The notes: generated by a model not told the origin, from the letters alone. DNA of 64,000 nucleotides from Beta vulgaris subsp. vulgaris (GCF_026745355.1 NC_079207.1:10831382-10895381); one strand, 5' to 3'. Counted from the stretch's first letter, positions 33,313 to 44,968 are shown. Program-made: numbers and translations.

Positions 33313-33848
33313 ATGGCGTCGAACACCACAACTGGCTCTTCTTCTTACAGGTCTAGGTCCACAAGGTCGAAAAGTGGTGGTCAGATGGTGTGTTATCATC
33401 AACAAATTCGCCCATTAGGGTTGTTAGGGTTGAAGGGCCAACAAAAGGAAAACGGTTTTATGGCTGCGCTTATTGGCCTGTAAGTATTTGAATTTTGTGG
33501 ATTTTGTATTTAATTAGGTTTGCATACTTATTTTTTTGTTTAATTTGGCAGGCAACCTGTGGGTTCTTCAAATGGGCAGATGAGTTGGATGATGTGGGTG
33601 AACTCCAACATGGGATATTTGTAAGGGATGGGTTTATTCAAGAACTTGAAGATCAGAATATTTTGCTGAGAGAGAAAATAAAGAAGTTGAAAATGAAGCA
33701 GGAAAAGTTGGTGGATGAAGTTGAGGAAATGGGTATTGCCACAACTGAAACTCTGTATGAGTTGAAATCCAACACCACTGAGAAGAAGTTGTTGTTTGGG
33801 TTGTTCATGTCTTGGGTTTTTTTTGCAATTATGTTCTTGTTGAAGTAA
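33313..33848 (+). pseudogene. MULE-borne GRF-type zinc-finger, tail-anchored protein
   Basis: Two exons (33313-33479 and 33552-33848) are joined across a 72 bp intron (CCT/GTAAGT and GGCAG/GCA). Exon 1 begins MASNTTTGSSSYRSRSTRSK and contains the first zinc-finger Cys. The splice joins GKRFYGCAYWP to ATCGFFKWADE, the conserved second half of a GRF finger. A coiled coil follows (VRDGFIQELEDQNILLREKI and on), then a C-terminal hydrophobic segment (LLFGLFMSWVFFAIMFLLK) suggesting tail anchoring. Exon 1 has 167 nt where 168 would keep frame. The two halves of the finger lie in different frames, consistent with loss of one base near 33415. Similar small GRF proteins are common in plant genomes (At4g04775-like, from memory). 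The CT-rich leader upstream looks like a promoter/5' UTR. Confidence 0.75.
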
Positions 33849-34253
33849 TGTATGTGGAGTTGTAGGAGAAGGCAGTTTTTGGTTGGGGTAGGAAGGTGTA
33901 ATGTATGTGAAGTTGGGGTAGAATTTTGGTTGGGGTAGGAAGTTTAAGCTTGTGTCTTGCTGGTCTTTTGGCCCTTTTTGTGTAATAGACAGCAAAGACA
34001 ATGATGTAATGGTTTTTGAATGATCTTGAAATCAACATGAATTCTATTGGAATCTTGTATGTCAACTATTTTTGCTTTTCTGCTACTTCACAGTGTTGAG
34101 GAAATACAAATAACCAAAAGCACAACTTAGCTAATAAGCAATACAAATAACCAAATATGTCATTAAGAGAATATAAGTTCAATACACAACCATAAACAAA
34201 GATGAAAAGCTGAACCTCAAAACAGAAGTCAAAACATGGGATACAAGACAATT

Positions 34254-37200
34254 TTAACTTCCTAAATTGAGATGTGTTGTGGTGCTTGAAGCTTGACTTC
34301 CTTGAGTTAATTCAGCTTGACTTCTTATCTGGGAAACCACTCTTGGTCCACCACTCTGTCCAGGAGCCTAATTGTCAGTTCAGGTAAGGTTAGTTAAGGT
34401 GGCATAATATCTCAATACAATGAAAATGAAAGCAGTTGTCAAAAACTCACATTGATTAGAGTGTTGCCATGACCATCAAAAAGGACACCAACTCCCTGTG
34501 GCCACTAGTACAGAAAAGGCAATTTGCGTCGGATGTGAGGCGCCTATTTGCGTCGGACCCTTGTACGACGCCAAAGCCCTCGACGCAAATGACTAAGAAA
34601 CGATCTGCGTCGTATGTGGAAACGACGCAAATTAAGTAGTTATTTGCGTCGCACGTTATATACGGTGCGACGCAAATGAGTCTGCCCAGCCAACATAGAG
34701 CTGTAATGTGCGTCGCACATCTCCTAGGGTGCGACGCAGATGACTGATTTGCGTCGCACCTCGGGATACGTGCGACGCAAATTGATATTTTTTTTTTAAA
34801 AAAAAAAAAATTTTGAGAGGGAAAAGAAAATTATTTACATAAATTCATGACTGGAAATCAATGAAGGATATGTTCTGTTGCAAACGCAATAATAACCAGA
34901 TAAAATGATATACAAAAAACCGAATACAACTCTACAACAATAAAATAAAATTACAGAAAAAAGAATACATAAATTACAGAAAATCAATTAAATAAAATTA
35001 CAAATATACAACTCCACAACAATAAAATCGATATACAAAATATGGGAGTGAACTGAAAAAAACTCAAAAAAACCAATAATATACAGTCGATATTTCAGAT
35101 GGCGGTGCAAAGGAGATCGTTCATGACCGGAAAACCTTCATCGGACAAGCCTGAAAACGAATAAACAAAAATTTAAGATCTGAAAACGAGAAAAGGAATT
35201 TCATAACTAAAAATTTGAAAGAAAATCCTAGATCTGAAAAATAAACCCTAGAAGCGCCAAAGAAACGAACTTCTAGAAGTGAAATGCTGAGATCTACTTA
35301 AGATCTGAAAACGAGAAAACGATTAAACGAGAAAACGATTAAACGAACGAACTTCTAGAACGAGAAAAAAAATGAAATACCTGATCGATTAAAGATCTGA
35401 AAACGAGAAAACGGTAGTGAGAAAATCTCGTTCTTCTTGAATTTTCGTCCTTGAATTTCAAGGAATTCGAAGGACTTCGGCGCCGTTGTTGGTGGTGTCG
35501 GGTCTTCGGCGTCGATGTTGGTGTTGTGCAGAAGATTCGCTCGCCGGAAGGACAACTCGATCTCAGACATGATTTGGCTTGTTAACACCAACTCGATGAT
35601 GGTGATGAACGTTTTTTAATATGTGCGTTTTTTCCCGGTGTCTTGGTGTGATAAACGGCGAGGAAATCTGAACGAGGGAGAGAGGGAGAGGGAGAAGAGA
35701 GATGAAACGGCTGGTGGAAAATTTTAGGGTTTATTAGTGAGGGAGAGGGGGAGAGAGAGAGGAGATGAAATATGGGCGCTAGTTTATGAAATAAAAAGGA
35801 AGTGGGCCTCCTGGCTTTAGTATGTGCGTCGAACATGAAGGAGGTATGACGCAAATTGGGGTTGGAATCTGCGTCGCACGTTAAATAAGATGCGACGCAT
35901 ATAAGGCTTTTGCAACGCACCTATGGTAGGTGCGACGCATATAGCTTGTATTGGTGTTCATTTACCCATGATGTGCGTCGCACTCTTCTTTGCGTGCGAC
36001 GCAAATTACCCTTTTGCGTCATTTCCGTTTTAGTGCGACGCAAATCATGGGACGCAAATCATCCTTTTTCTACTAGTGGGCATCTGCACAGACACAAATA
36101 TACTTAGTTCAGCTAGGGTTAGTTAATGTAGGTTTATTTAAGGACAAATGTTGATGAACTCACCCTTTTTTTTGGAGCAGTGTTTTTCTTTCTTCCTTTT
36201 CCAACCACCCTGCCATTTTTACCAATCCTTGATGGTTGTGCAGTGGTTTCATGGTGTGAAGGAGGAGGGGCATAACTGGCAGTGTTTATTGGTTGAGTGC
36301 TGTCTTTCCTAGGTCTGCCACATGGCTTTTTAGGTACTGGCTCCACTGCCTTACCCTTGTCAGGGCATGTTCTTTTGTTGTGCCCCTTGTTCTTGCACAC
36401 ACTACAGGACATCTCCACTCCATGCTTAGTCAATTTGCCACTTTTCTTAGGGTCTTCATGAGGATCTTTGATCCTGTTCTTCCTTGGCCTGCCTGGACCA
36501 ATCTTAATGGGAGGAGGGTCCAAAGGCATGTCCACTTTAGGCCAATGTCTCTCTCCAGTCAATGGACTTACTCCCCCACAGTACATCTTCAGGTAAGCTT
36601 CTCTTTTATAGCATTCATCAACATAGTCTTCAGCTTCATGGTGGAGGAAGAAAATACAAGCAACCCCATGACAACAGGGCACACCACTTAAATCCCATTT
36701 TCTGCAAGTACAAGATTTTTTTTCCAGATCTACAGTTAAGGTGTCCATTTTGTGAGCTACTTGAATAAAGTAGCACTAGATGGCAGTGGGGTGCAATTTG
36801 CTGCCTCATCTTTCTCCTTTTCTAGCCTACTTTGTATCCTAGGACAAATCTTAGCTGTACTCTTCTCCATCTGCTGCCTTTTAGTAACCATCCTTTGCAT
36901 TAAAGCAGTCCTAATATCCTCAAGCATGAAAATAATGTGTTTTGCTCTAGCATGTATAATATATTCATTAAAAGTTTCAGCCATGTTGTTAACAATGACA
37001 TCACATTTTGTATGTGTCTTAACATGTGCTCTACAAAACACCTTAGGATTATACTTCTTGAATGCAACAACAGATTCAGGGTTTACCTTCTCCATTTCTG
37101 TCAGAGCATCTCCCAAATCAGCCTCATTGTAGGACTTTGCTGCTTTCCAAAACAGCAGCTTCATTTCATCACCCTTGTATGTCTTATGCCAATGGGCATA

Positions 37201-39435
37201 CACATGCCTAGCACAGTGTCTGTGCTCTGCTTGTGGGAAGATTTTAGCAACACCTCCTAATATAGCCTGTTAAATAAGTAGGATACATGTTAGCCATACA
37301 TAATACAACTACTAATACTACTATTTAATATAGATGAGCTGGATAATATTTCAAAACATACCTGAGCCTCATCTGAAATCAGGGTTAAATCTGACCCATT
37401 TCCACCACCTAGTACTTTCTTCAGCTCATAAAAGAACCACTCCCAACTGGCAGTGTTCTCACCTTCCACCACTGCCCATGCCAGTGGGTACATCTGATCA
37501 TTGGAGTCTCTACCCACTGCTGAAAGGAGCATCCCTCCTAGAAATGTCTTGATGAAACACCCATCAACACATAACACCTTCCTCCCACCAGCTAACCAGC
37601 CATGTAAAATTCCATTAAAACAGACAAAAAACCTCTGGAAAACAGGAGGAAACACAACCTTGCTTGGGTCAGTAGTTATCTTGAAAATGCTCTGTGGATT
37701 TGCTTGTATAAGAGCCTCTAAATAACTACCTAATTTACCATAATGCTCCTTCATGCTGCCATGTAGCTTCCTATGAGCATGAACCTTAACTTTGTAGGCA
37801 TAATCCCTCTTAACAAGCACTTTGTAGGCCCTCCTAATTGTTTCCACAATCTCCTTTGCAGGCCAATGGGGTCTTGTTTTGAAAACCTCTAAGAACTGGG
37901 TTGCAACCCAGGAAGATTTCATCTGTCTGTTGAGCTCCATGTTCCTGTTACAACTATGTTCCTCCACAACTGTTTTAACCACAAAGCTAGCCCTCCTACT
38001 GTCCCAGCTAGCATACAACCTAAAAGGGCATTTATCAACACATTTAACACCCAACCTCTGCTGCCTATTCTTGTGACTGACACTAATGGTCAAATTCCTA
38101 CCCTGTGCAATAGCAAATCTCACAACAGCATCCCTAAATTTCTCCCTATTTTCAAACCTGATCCCACCTTCCAAACTAGTTTACTGAAATCTGTGCTCTC
38201 ATCAACAACTGGAACCCTCACCCTCCTCTTCCTAGATAGGATTTCATCTTGTTCATCTTCATCTGGGGTGTGATTTTCATCCTCTGAAGCTTCATACTTA
38301 CTGAGAAACTCCTTGTCAGCATCACCTGTTGGATCAGTTTGTTGTCCTTCCCCTTGATTACATAATCTCCCAGTAGCAGCATCTCTTTGTAACTGATTTG
38401 CTATGCCAATGATTTTTTCATTCCACCCACTCACTCTCTTTCTTGACTCCCAATACTCATCATCACTGGTGTCATCCCCTACTCCATCAAGTTGCTCCAC
38501 AAGACACTCAGGAATCTCAAAATCATCTATTACTGCTTCACCATCTTCATTCAATTCAATATGCTCTTCCTCTAATTCACCTTCTTCAAATTCACTATCA
38601 CTTTCATCATCTGTGGGATAATATTGTGGATCTTTGGTGCACTCATCATCTGTCTCATAGCCATCTAACAACTGTCTCCAGGTCAGGGGGCTGTCAGGTC
38701 TGTCATCATACCATAGATGGTAATCAGAGGGTTCTGTACTTGGTTGTGTACTAGGTTCAGTTTGTGTCCTATGTTCAGTTTCTGTATTAGGTTCAGGTGT
38801 AGTCAAAGGAGTAGATGAGGGAGTGTTAATAAATGGAGGAGGATCAGTAGGTGCAGATTTTTTGGTGTTTTCTGGTGGAGGTTCTAACTGTTGTGAGGTG
38901 GAAAGATGTGCAGCTGAACTTTCTCCTTTGCTGAAGTTTCCCACCTTTTTTGGCCCACCTTTAGGCCTCCTAGGAGTCAATTTATTTGGGCCTAATTTGT
39001 TTGGTGTTTGTGGGCTCAGTTTCTGGTCCAGCACTACTACACTTAGGCATTCCACTGGGTTGTGATCCACCCTCTATACAACAACACAACATCAGGAACA
39101 TCAACTACATGGACCACATAGCAGTCAATACATCTGCTTTTAAGTACAAGATCAATCATCACCCTCACTTCATCATCAAATTTAACCCTTCTCAAACCTT
39201 CTTCAAAACTACTACTACCAGGTACAAGGTAGTATATTTCATCAACCTTTGAGTAGTTTCCACACTTCTCTGCTAATTCCTCCAAATAAAACCAACATAA
39301 CTCATCTGCGTCTACAGGAAATGTTCTTGCTTCACCCCCAACATATTGTGTTACTCCTAAACTATTCTTAGTAAAAGTCCCACCATGCCAAAACTTAACA
39401 GTAACTATGGTGTCATCAGTAATGGTTTTTTTCAT
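34254..39435 (-). pseudogene. MULE transposase (PB1-like, MULE DDE, SWIM), broken
   Basis: Four exons by splice signals: 39435-37362, 37266-36164, 36083-36079 plus 34499-34451, and 34367-34254. Order: PB1-like domain (VKFWHGGTF, EIYYLVPG), acidic linker, MuDR-type DNA-binding segment (FENREKFRDAV), MULE transposase core (VLCVDGCFIKT, LISDEAQ, then AEHRHCARHVYAHW after splicing), SWIM zinc finger (CTCRKWDLSGVPCCHG), basic tail with a CX2CX4HX4C knuckle (CSVCKNKGHNKRTC). The intron donor CAG/GTATGT and acceptor AACAG/GCT are excellent. Three reading-frame breaks occur: near 39072, near 38165 and near 36760. Each is explained by loss of one base from a short G or C run. A CACTA element also splits exon 3. 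The product would not be made intact. Confidence 0.9.
34503..36078. mobile_element. Non-autonomous CACTA (En/Spm) element
   Basis: The ends CACTAGTACAGAAAAGG and CCTTTTTCTACTAGTG are CACTA termini. A 3 bp target duplication GGC flanks it (34500-34502 and 36079-36081). Both subterminal regions are packed with TTTGCGTCGCAC and GTGCGACGCAAAT repeats in both orientations, the expected TNPA-type binding sites. The roughly 1 kb core (34790-35820) has no transposase. It lies inside exon 3 of the MULE transposase, 5 nt from the splice acceptor. Confidence 0.95.
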
Positions 39436-39937
39436 GGTACCTAATGTAATGCATGATAAATTATCAATAGAATTACAATAAACAACAACAACACAAGCAG
39501 AATAACCAATTTACACCAAATACAAACCAATTTACCCTAAATTTAACAAATTAAAACGGAAAAGAAAAAATCCAAAATTGAAGAACAAAGATGAAGATTT
39601 ACCTCTCTGGCAGACTTAGGTGGCAGAATTTTCCCCCAAAGATCAAAACTTGTGTGTTGATGATAAATCTCCTAACTTGTTCAGCAGATGAATGGATGGA
39701 GTACAGTAACTGTTCTTCATGTACTGGGTTTCGAAAATTACGCATTAATGGGGTAGGTAAAGCAAAGGGAGGGAAATGGGTTCTTTTTACCCAAACAGCA
39801 GGTCACAGGTGAAAGCGGGGTATTTTAGGCGTACCACCCCCATAGTTGGGGGTATTTAAAAATAACACATAGTTGGGAGTATTAAAAGCGGACCGACCAA
39901 AGTTGGGGGTATTTTCATCCATTTTTCCTAATACTTA

Positions 39938-41218
39938 TTACGGCAAATGGAGTAAAAACTCTTTCTTTTTATAACTTAGGTCAGGTGTTTTTGGGGTGCA
40001 TGTGATAAAAAGAAAGATTATCATATGAACTATCATACTTAATGATCACTGAAAAAGATAATGCGTCAACGCAATCATAAGTTCATAACCCTCTTCAAAT
40101 TGATTGGGGAATACTACACCCGAGCAAGATTTGCTTAATCATGAATTTATGATATTTAATTTATGAAATATGAACGGTTATGGAAGATTGCAAGGAACGA
40201 GTTGTAGTCCATTATTGTATGGAGTAGAGTTTTCAACTTTGTAAATATTCTCCAAATCAGAATAATATTTTTTCTGTTTTATCATGATGTTTTTTTTTTT
40301 GTTTGCCGTTATTCCCTACTAATAAGTATCTCATTGGGAATCCATAACTGAGTTAGTAAAGGAGTGATTATTGAGTCCAAAATTATGCTGCATTTCTGCC
40401 GGGATTATTAATAATGTATACTAATGCTGTGTTTCATATGGTAATGTACCTTTTTAAATGCGGGATGATTTAGTGGGAGATGTCACTTCTTTTATAGATT
40501 AAAAAGAAATAGTGTAAACATATATAGCATGTTATAATTTTCGATATACATATATAATTAAAATCATGTTTTTCTCTTATAAGCGCTCATTTAGAAATAG
40601 TGTCAATGTGTTGGAGTCGATTCTCTTTACTCTCTCCAAAAAGATAAGAGATCATATTGAAGTACATAATTAAATAAAATTGGAAACTAAATGCATCCTA
40701 ACGTACGAAAGTGTATACTGTTCAATTCAGATAAAGATTATACTAAATTCAATAAATCATGAACTCTGATTTTCTTAAGATAAGTTTTGCTAAGGCGTAA
40801 GTAGAGAATCTTAATGGCAAAATTATGCATTTGAGCTTGTGAAAAAAAAGCAATTGAAAACATCAAAATGATTATATAAAGTAACACCATGTTGTCTTCA
40901 TAAAGCTAAGTTTCATATATGATAATTGATACTTCATCCGTTCTTTTTAATTACTATATATGGCTTGCACTTACATATCAATTAAATGGGGAAAAGTAGA
41001 GACAAGTTGTCAATCCCATATGAAAACATAGATATGTGAGAGTAAAAAGTTACTAAAAATCTGTGTATAGTGATTAATAGTAAACTTCTATTTAAGAAAA
41101 GTGCATCGTTTAAATAGTAAGAGCATTATCACTCATGGACTAAAAAATTTGTCATCCCTCTCTTTCTCTACCACTTTCTGTATCATTCTCATAAAATTTG
41201 GCATGTTTATGATCAAAT
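39938..41218. other. Spacer, no gene seen
   Basis: AT-rich spacer between the MULE and the copia element. A Stowaway-like left end (TACTTCATCCGTTCTTTTTA) begins at about 40930 with a weak counterpart near 41070-41100, too degenerate to bound. No gene. Confidence 0.35.
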
Positions 41219-41438
41219 TGTAGGTTTTTTTTATGTTTGCATAATTTTATTAACACAAAACAAGTCCTTTATATAGGACAGTACAAGATACAAAATTAGG
41301 ATAAGAAAGTTATACAAGATAGAAATACAAGTGATAACAATATACAACAGAATAGGGAGAATACTTATCTGCGTATAACTATACAAGAGAAGAGTAAGGG
41401 ATAAGATTTGTTAAGTGAGTTGACTTGGGTTGTTATCC
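41219..41438 (-). repeat. copia 3' LTR
   Basis: 220 bp, begins TGTAGG and ends TTGTTATCC on the plus strand. It aligns along its whole length with 43365-43596. Differences include small indels, and the outer TG/CA rule is broken at its inner end, so the copy is not recent. Confidence 0.85.
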
Positions 41439-42770
41439 TTTACACGCCCCCGCAAGTCAGACGGTCGAAGAGTAAGATCGAGCTTGGCAGCTAAGAGATA
41501 GAACCGAGCTTTGGACAAGGGCTTGGTGAGGATGTCCACGAGCTGATTGGTACTAAAGATGTGAGTGACTCGAATGGTGCCCAACTGAACTTGTTCTCGC
41601 ACAATGTGAAAGGCGAGAGCAAGGTGTTTCATCCTTGAACGAAAAATCGGATTAGCAGAGAAGTAAGTGGCACCTAAGTTTTCACAATAAATGTTGGGAC
41701 ACTCGACTGGAGGGTGCCCAATTTCGCGAAGGAGGGAATGGAGCCATTGGACTGCAGCACTGGTATCGATGACGGCGCGAAACTCAGCTTCAGTGAAGGA
41801 GCATGAGAGTGTGCGTTGCTTGCGGGAGGTTCATGAAATAGGATACGAGTCGACATAGACAATATAGACAGTGGTGGAGACATAGTCATCGCGATCCTTG
41901 GCCTAATCGGCATCAGTGAATGCATGAAGAGTGGAAGGGGAGTTGCGTGGAAAAAGCAAGCCATAGTGAGTTGTGCCATTTAGGTATCGAAGAAGTCACT
42001 TGAGTGCGGTCCAATGGGTGTCCATAGGACGTTGAACATATTGTGATAATTTGTTCACGGAGTAGGCAACATCGGGTCTTGTGAAATAGAGGTGTTGAAG
42101 GCTACCGAGAATGGTACAGTAATAATCAGTGGCATTATTTGAGAGTGGGGAGTCATCGGTAGCTTTAAGAGGAGGATCAATGGACATAGGGGTGCTAACA
42201 TGTTTGGCTTCAAGCATGTGGTACTTAGCAAGAATGTCATTGATGTATTTAGTTTGGTTGAGAAACAAACCACTGGGTGTCAGTGTGACCTCAACTCCAA
42301 GGAAGTAGGAGATAGTGTCAAGATCTTTAAGGGGGAAACGGTTAGACAAAGTGGTGATATAATGGTTTAGAGAGGAAAGAGATGGATCGATTACGTAAAT
42401 GTCGGCAGCGTAGATGATTAAGTAGAGAGTAACCGAGCCATGTTGGTAGATGAAGAGGGAGGAGTCTACAATAGACATGCGAAAGCTGAAGGAGAGGAGA
42501 TAGGTTTTGATCTCATTATACTAGACCCGTGGGGCTTGTTTGAGTCTGTATATGGTCGTGGAAAGCTTGCAAACATGTGTGGTGTGATTGCATCAATGAA
42601 TCCCGACGGTTGCGCCACAAAGACTTCATCAGTAAGAGTGCCTTGCAGGAAGGCGCTGTTAATATCAAGTTAGCGTAATGACCAACCATGATAAGTAGCT
42701 AAGGAGAGAAGGACAAGCATAGTGGGTGATTTAATAACCGGACTGAAAGTGTTAGAGTAATCGAGCCCGG
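41411..42770 (-). pseudogene. copia reverse transcriptase / RNase H remnant
   Basis: From about 42770 the minus strand encodes LDINSAFLQGTLTDEVFVAQ (RT). A frame change follows, then an open segment 42478-41996 with FPLKDLDTISYFLGVEV, VSTPMSIDPPLK, LGSLQHLYFTRPDVAYSVN. RNase H follows after stops, with SCSFTEAEFRAV-like residues near 41800 and HIVREQVQLGTIRVTHI plus LVDILTKPLSKARF near 41600-41510. The catalytic YVDD box reads YAAD, so an essential Asp is lost. Several stops and frame shifts confirm it is dead. Confidence 0.85.
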
Positions 42771-43313
42771 GGTGGGGATGATACAGGCAAGTCTAGGGGT
42801 GGTTTGAGTTCAAGGTCGAAGGTGAAGAGTTTTCCGTAGAGTTCGGGAAATGAGATGGGGGTGTCACGGTTATTAATCGCGTCAATGATAGGTCGGTATG
42901 TGTCATAGTCAAGGCCCTTGATGATCTTTTCAAGGATATCTTCATGGTCCATGGGTTTGCCGAGGTGAGCAAGTTCCATGCAGCAGCCGCGGTGGGGGGT
43001 GTGCGACAAGAGGCACGAGGGTAGTGCTCAAGGTGCCGAGAAGCACCTCGTAGATGAGCTTGTCTTGGCGCACCCAGGTGAGGGCGGCAGGGTTGGGTTT
43101 TTCAACGTCCTCGACAATGACGGTGGAGGGAGGTCATGGGTGCGTTCGGTCTAGAAACTTGTAGAGATCATAGCCAATCATGATGGATTGGATTTGGGTT
43201 TTCCATGAAAGGTAGTTGGTGGAGGTGAGCTTGATGGAGTTGTGGAAGGAGACCACGGTGAGCGGCTTAGTTGGCTCGTGGGTGTTAGAGAGGGTGGTTG
43301 AATCATTGACCAT
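42755..43313 (-). pseudogene. copia Gag N-terminal remnant
   Basis: It starts MVNDSTTLSNTHEPTKPLTV at 43313 and continues with SIKLTSTNYLSWKTQIQ and YDLYKFLDRTHP, the standard copia Gag start. One in-frame TGA follows, then PNPAALTWVRQDKLIYEVLL and LGTLSTTL. Near 43000 the frame changes to the segment ending at 42752 (EDILEKIIKGLDYDTYRPII, UBN2/Gag type). The junction to RT near 42755-42770 marks the internal deletion. Confidence 0.8.
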
Positions 43314-43364
43314 TGAAAAAAAAACGAGAAAGCTACAAGAAAGATGAAGAAGCTCTTGATACCA

Positions 43365-43596
43365 TGTAGGCTTTATTTGTTTGCATAATTTTATTAATCA
43401 CAAAATAAGTCCTTTATATAGGACAATTGCAGGATACAAAAATAGTATAAGAAAGTTATATAAGATAGAAATACAAGTGATAGCAAATTAACAATATACA
43501 ACAGAATAGGGAGAATAGTTATCTACGTACATACAACTATACAAGAGAAGAGTTAGGGATAAGATTTGTTAAGTGAGTTGATTTGGTTTGTCATCA
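43365..43596 (-). repeat. copia 5' LTR
   Basis: 232 bp, TGTAGG...TCATCA on the plus strand, so TGATGA...CCTACA in element orientation. The primer binding site starts at the next base. It should contain the element promoter on the minus strand. Confidence 0.85.
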
Positions 43597-44032
43597 TGTA
43601 GACATGTACACAAATATTACAAATGCTTCCCACTCATGACATGAAAAAAGTTGTACATAATGAAAAAAGTTGTACATAATTAAAATAAGAAAAGTTGATT
43701 AATAATAAAAATATATCATTTTAGATTTTGTTTTAGATAGTTAGAGAAAGAAAATATATATTTATAAGTTTTTCAAAATATATTAAAGTGAATGTCAAAA
43801 TATAGATCATGAAAATATATGACCATTGTTTTTTTTTTTCTGGCGTTTTCCTGAAAAATGAGTTACAAATTACAAATAAAAATAAGTATATGCAAAGGAA
43901 CACATGTCATTTTCTCATTCGTTTTTGAAATTACTTTGTACTCCCAACTGGCGGGGTCTACCGTCTACGAGATGACTCATTTCTAGAATAATTCATTCCA
44001 TGACTTATTTCCTTGTTGGTGACAAACAATAC
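43597..44032. other. Spacer, no gene seen
   Basis: AT-rich, with a direct repeat of ATGAAAAAAGTTGTACATAA at about 43639-43680. Nothing else supportable. Confidence 0.4.
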
Positions 44033-44393
44033 GGCTCCGTTTGGTAGGGCGTAAAATATTTTCAGTGTAAAATGATTTTCATGGAAAACAATTTACAAAG
44101 GAAAACATAATTCCAAAATTAGTTTTCCGTTGTTTGGTTACATGTAAGAAAAATGAGGAAATGAAAGGAAAATGAAAAGGAAAGTAAGGAGGTAGTGAGA
44201 GGAGTGTACAAGAGAGATAAGGAAAATAGTTTTCCCTTCATTTTGAAAGGAAAATGGTTTTCCATCATTGGGAGAGTAATTTTACCCCAAAGGAAAATGG
44301 TTTTACACTCTTTAGCCAACCAAACAATGTAAAACTAAAAAAAGAGGAAAATAGTTTTCCGAGAAAACGTTTTACGCCCTACCAAACAAAGCC
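44033..44393. mobile_element. Harbinger/Tourist-like MITE
   Basis: The 361 bp element has ends GGCTCCGTTTGGTAGGGCGT and ACGCCCTACCAAACAAAGCC, inverted over about 24 bp. A 3 bp duplication TAC flanks it (44030-44032 and 44394-44396). The interior has many GGAAAA/TTTTCC words on both arms, so the transcript could fold back. Confidence 0.8.
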
Positions 44394-44396
44394 TAC

Positions 44397-44968
44397 ATGG
44401 AGAAAGAATTTTGTATTCTTGGAGTATGTTATGAGCGTAGTACAATTATTTTTTTGTATCATAGTTGATGACTAATTTTGATGACCAATAAAATCATGAG
44501 TGAGAGTACACTAAGGAGGAAGAATGTAGGAAAAAAATAATAATTTGAAAGCTTGTTAAGTTTATTTTTATTTTTTATAGTATTAACTTTTCATAGTGTA
44601 ACTAGTTGTTACCCCTGGCAAAACCTCGAGTTATTGCGTATAATTGTTTATTATTTTTAATGAAATTAATTGAATTACATGATCCCATATTAGCGTATAT
44701 ATTTAGGTTACACGTGACAACCTCCAATACTTCATAACTTTCAATTAGTATTGAATATCAGGTTCATAATATAGTAATTGTTAGATCATTCATTTTTCGC
44801 AAAATGGATCACTTTTTAATGTCAAAATGAGTTATTTTTAAATAAAGAATAATTATTTACCTAAATGAGTCACTTGTATATAAGTAAAAGTGACATATTT
44901 AGAACAAAAGGTTACTCAAATTTAAAGGGTAACTTTTTTATCAAATAAATCACTCTTATATAAATTTA
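44397..44968. other. Spacer, no gene seen
   Basis: AT-rich spacer between the MITE and the Helitron 3' end. No feature. Confidence 0.4.

Larger units (their letters stand above)
32982..39928. mobile_element. Two-gene Mutator-like element (MULE), 6.95 kb
   Basis: Inverted repeats of 115 bp (32982-33096 and 39814-39928) start GGAAAAATGGATGAAAATAC and differ at only about one position. A perfect 9 bp target duplication, TAATACTTA, flanks the element (32973-32981 and 39929-39937). Inside are two convergent genes: a GRF-type zinc-finger gene (plus, 33313-33848) and a transposase gene (minus, 39435-34254). Their 3' ends are about 400 bp apart, the same convergent layout as maize MuDR mudrA/mudrB. 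A CACTA element (34503-36078) is nested within. Without it the MULE would be about 5.4 kb. Confidence 0.95.
41219..43596 (-). mobile_element. Internally deleted Ty1/copia retrotransposon
   Basis: Two LTRs (41219-41438 and 43365-43596) enclose about 1.9 kb on the minus strand. Next to the 5' LTR (right side) is a primer binding site TGGTATCAAGAGC (43364-43352), complementary to the initiator tRNA-Met 3' end as usual for copia. Next to the 3' LTR is a G-rich polypurine-like tract (GCGGGGGCGTGTAAAGG, near 41440-41456). Gag and RT/RNase H parts remain; protease and integrase are missing. I found no 5 bp target duplication. Confidence 0.9.

Noticed and set aside
35582..35920. 112-codon minus frame inside the CACTA element
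   Set aside because: No domain, no homology that I recognise, and located in a non-autonomous transposon core.
38120..39070. Independent gene starting at a GTG
   Set aside because: It is the acidic linker and N-terminal part of the MULE transposase, separated from the PB1 exon by an apparent one-base deletion.
43597..43620. Target duplication for the copia element
   Set aside because: CAAAT on the left and TGTAG on the right do not match.
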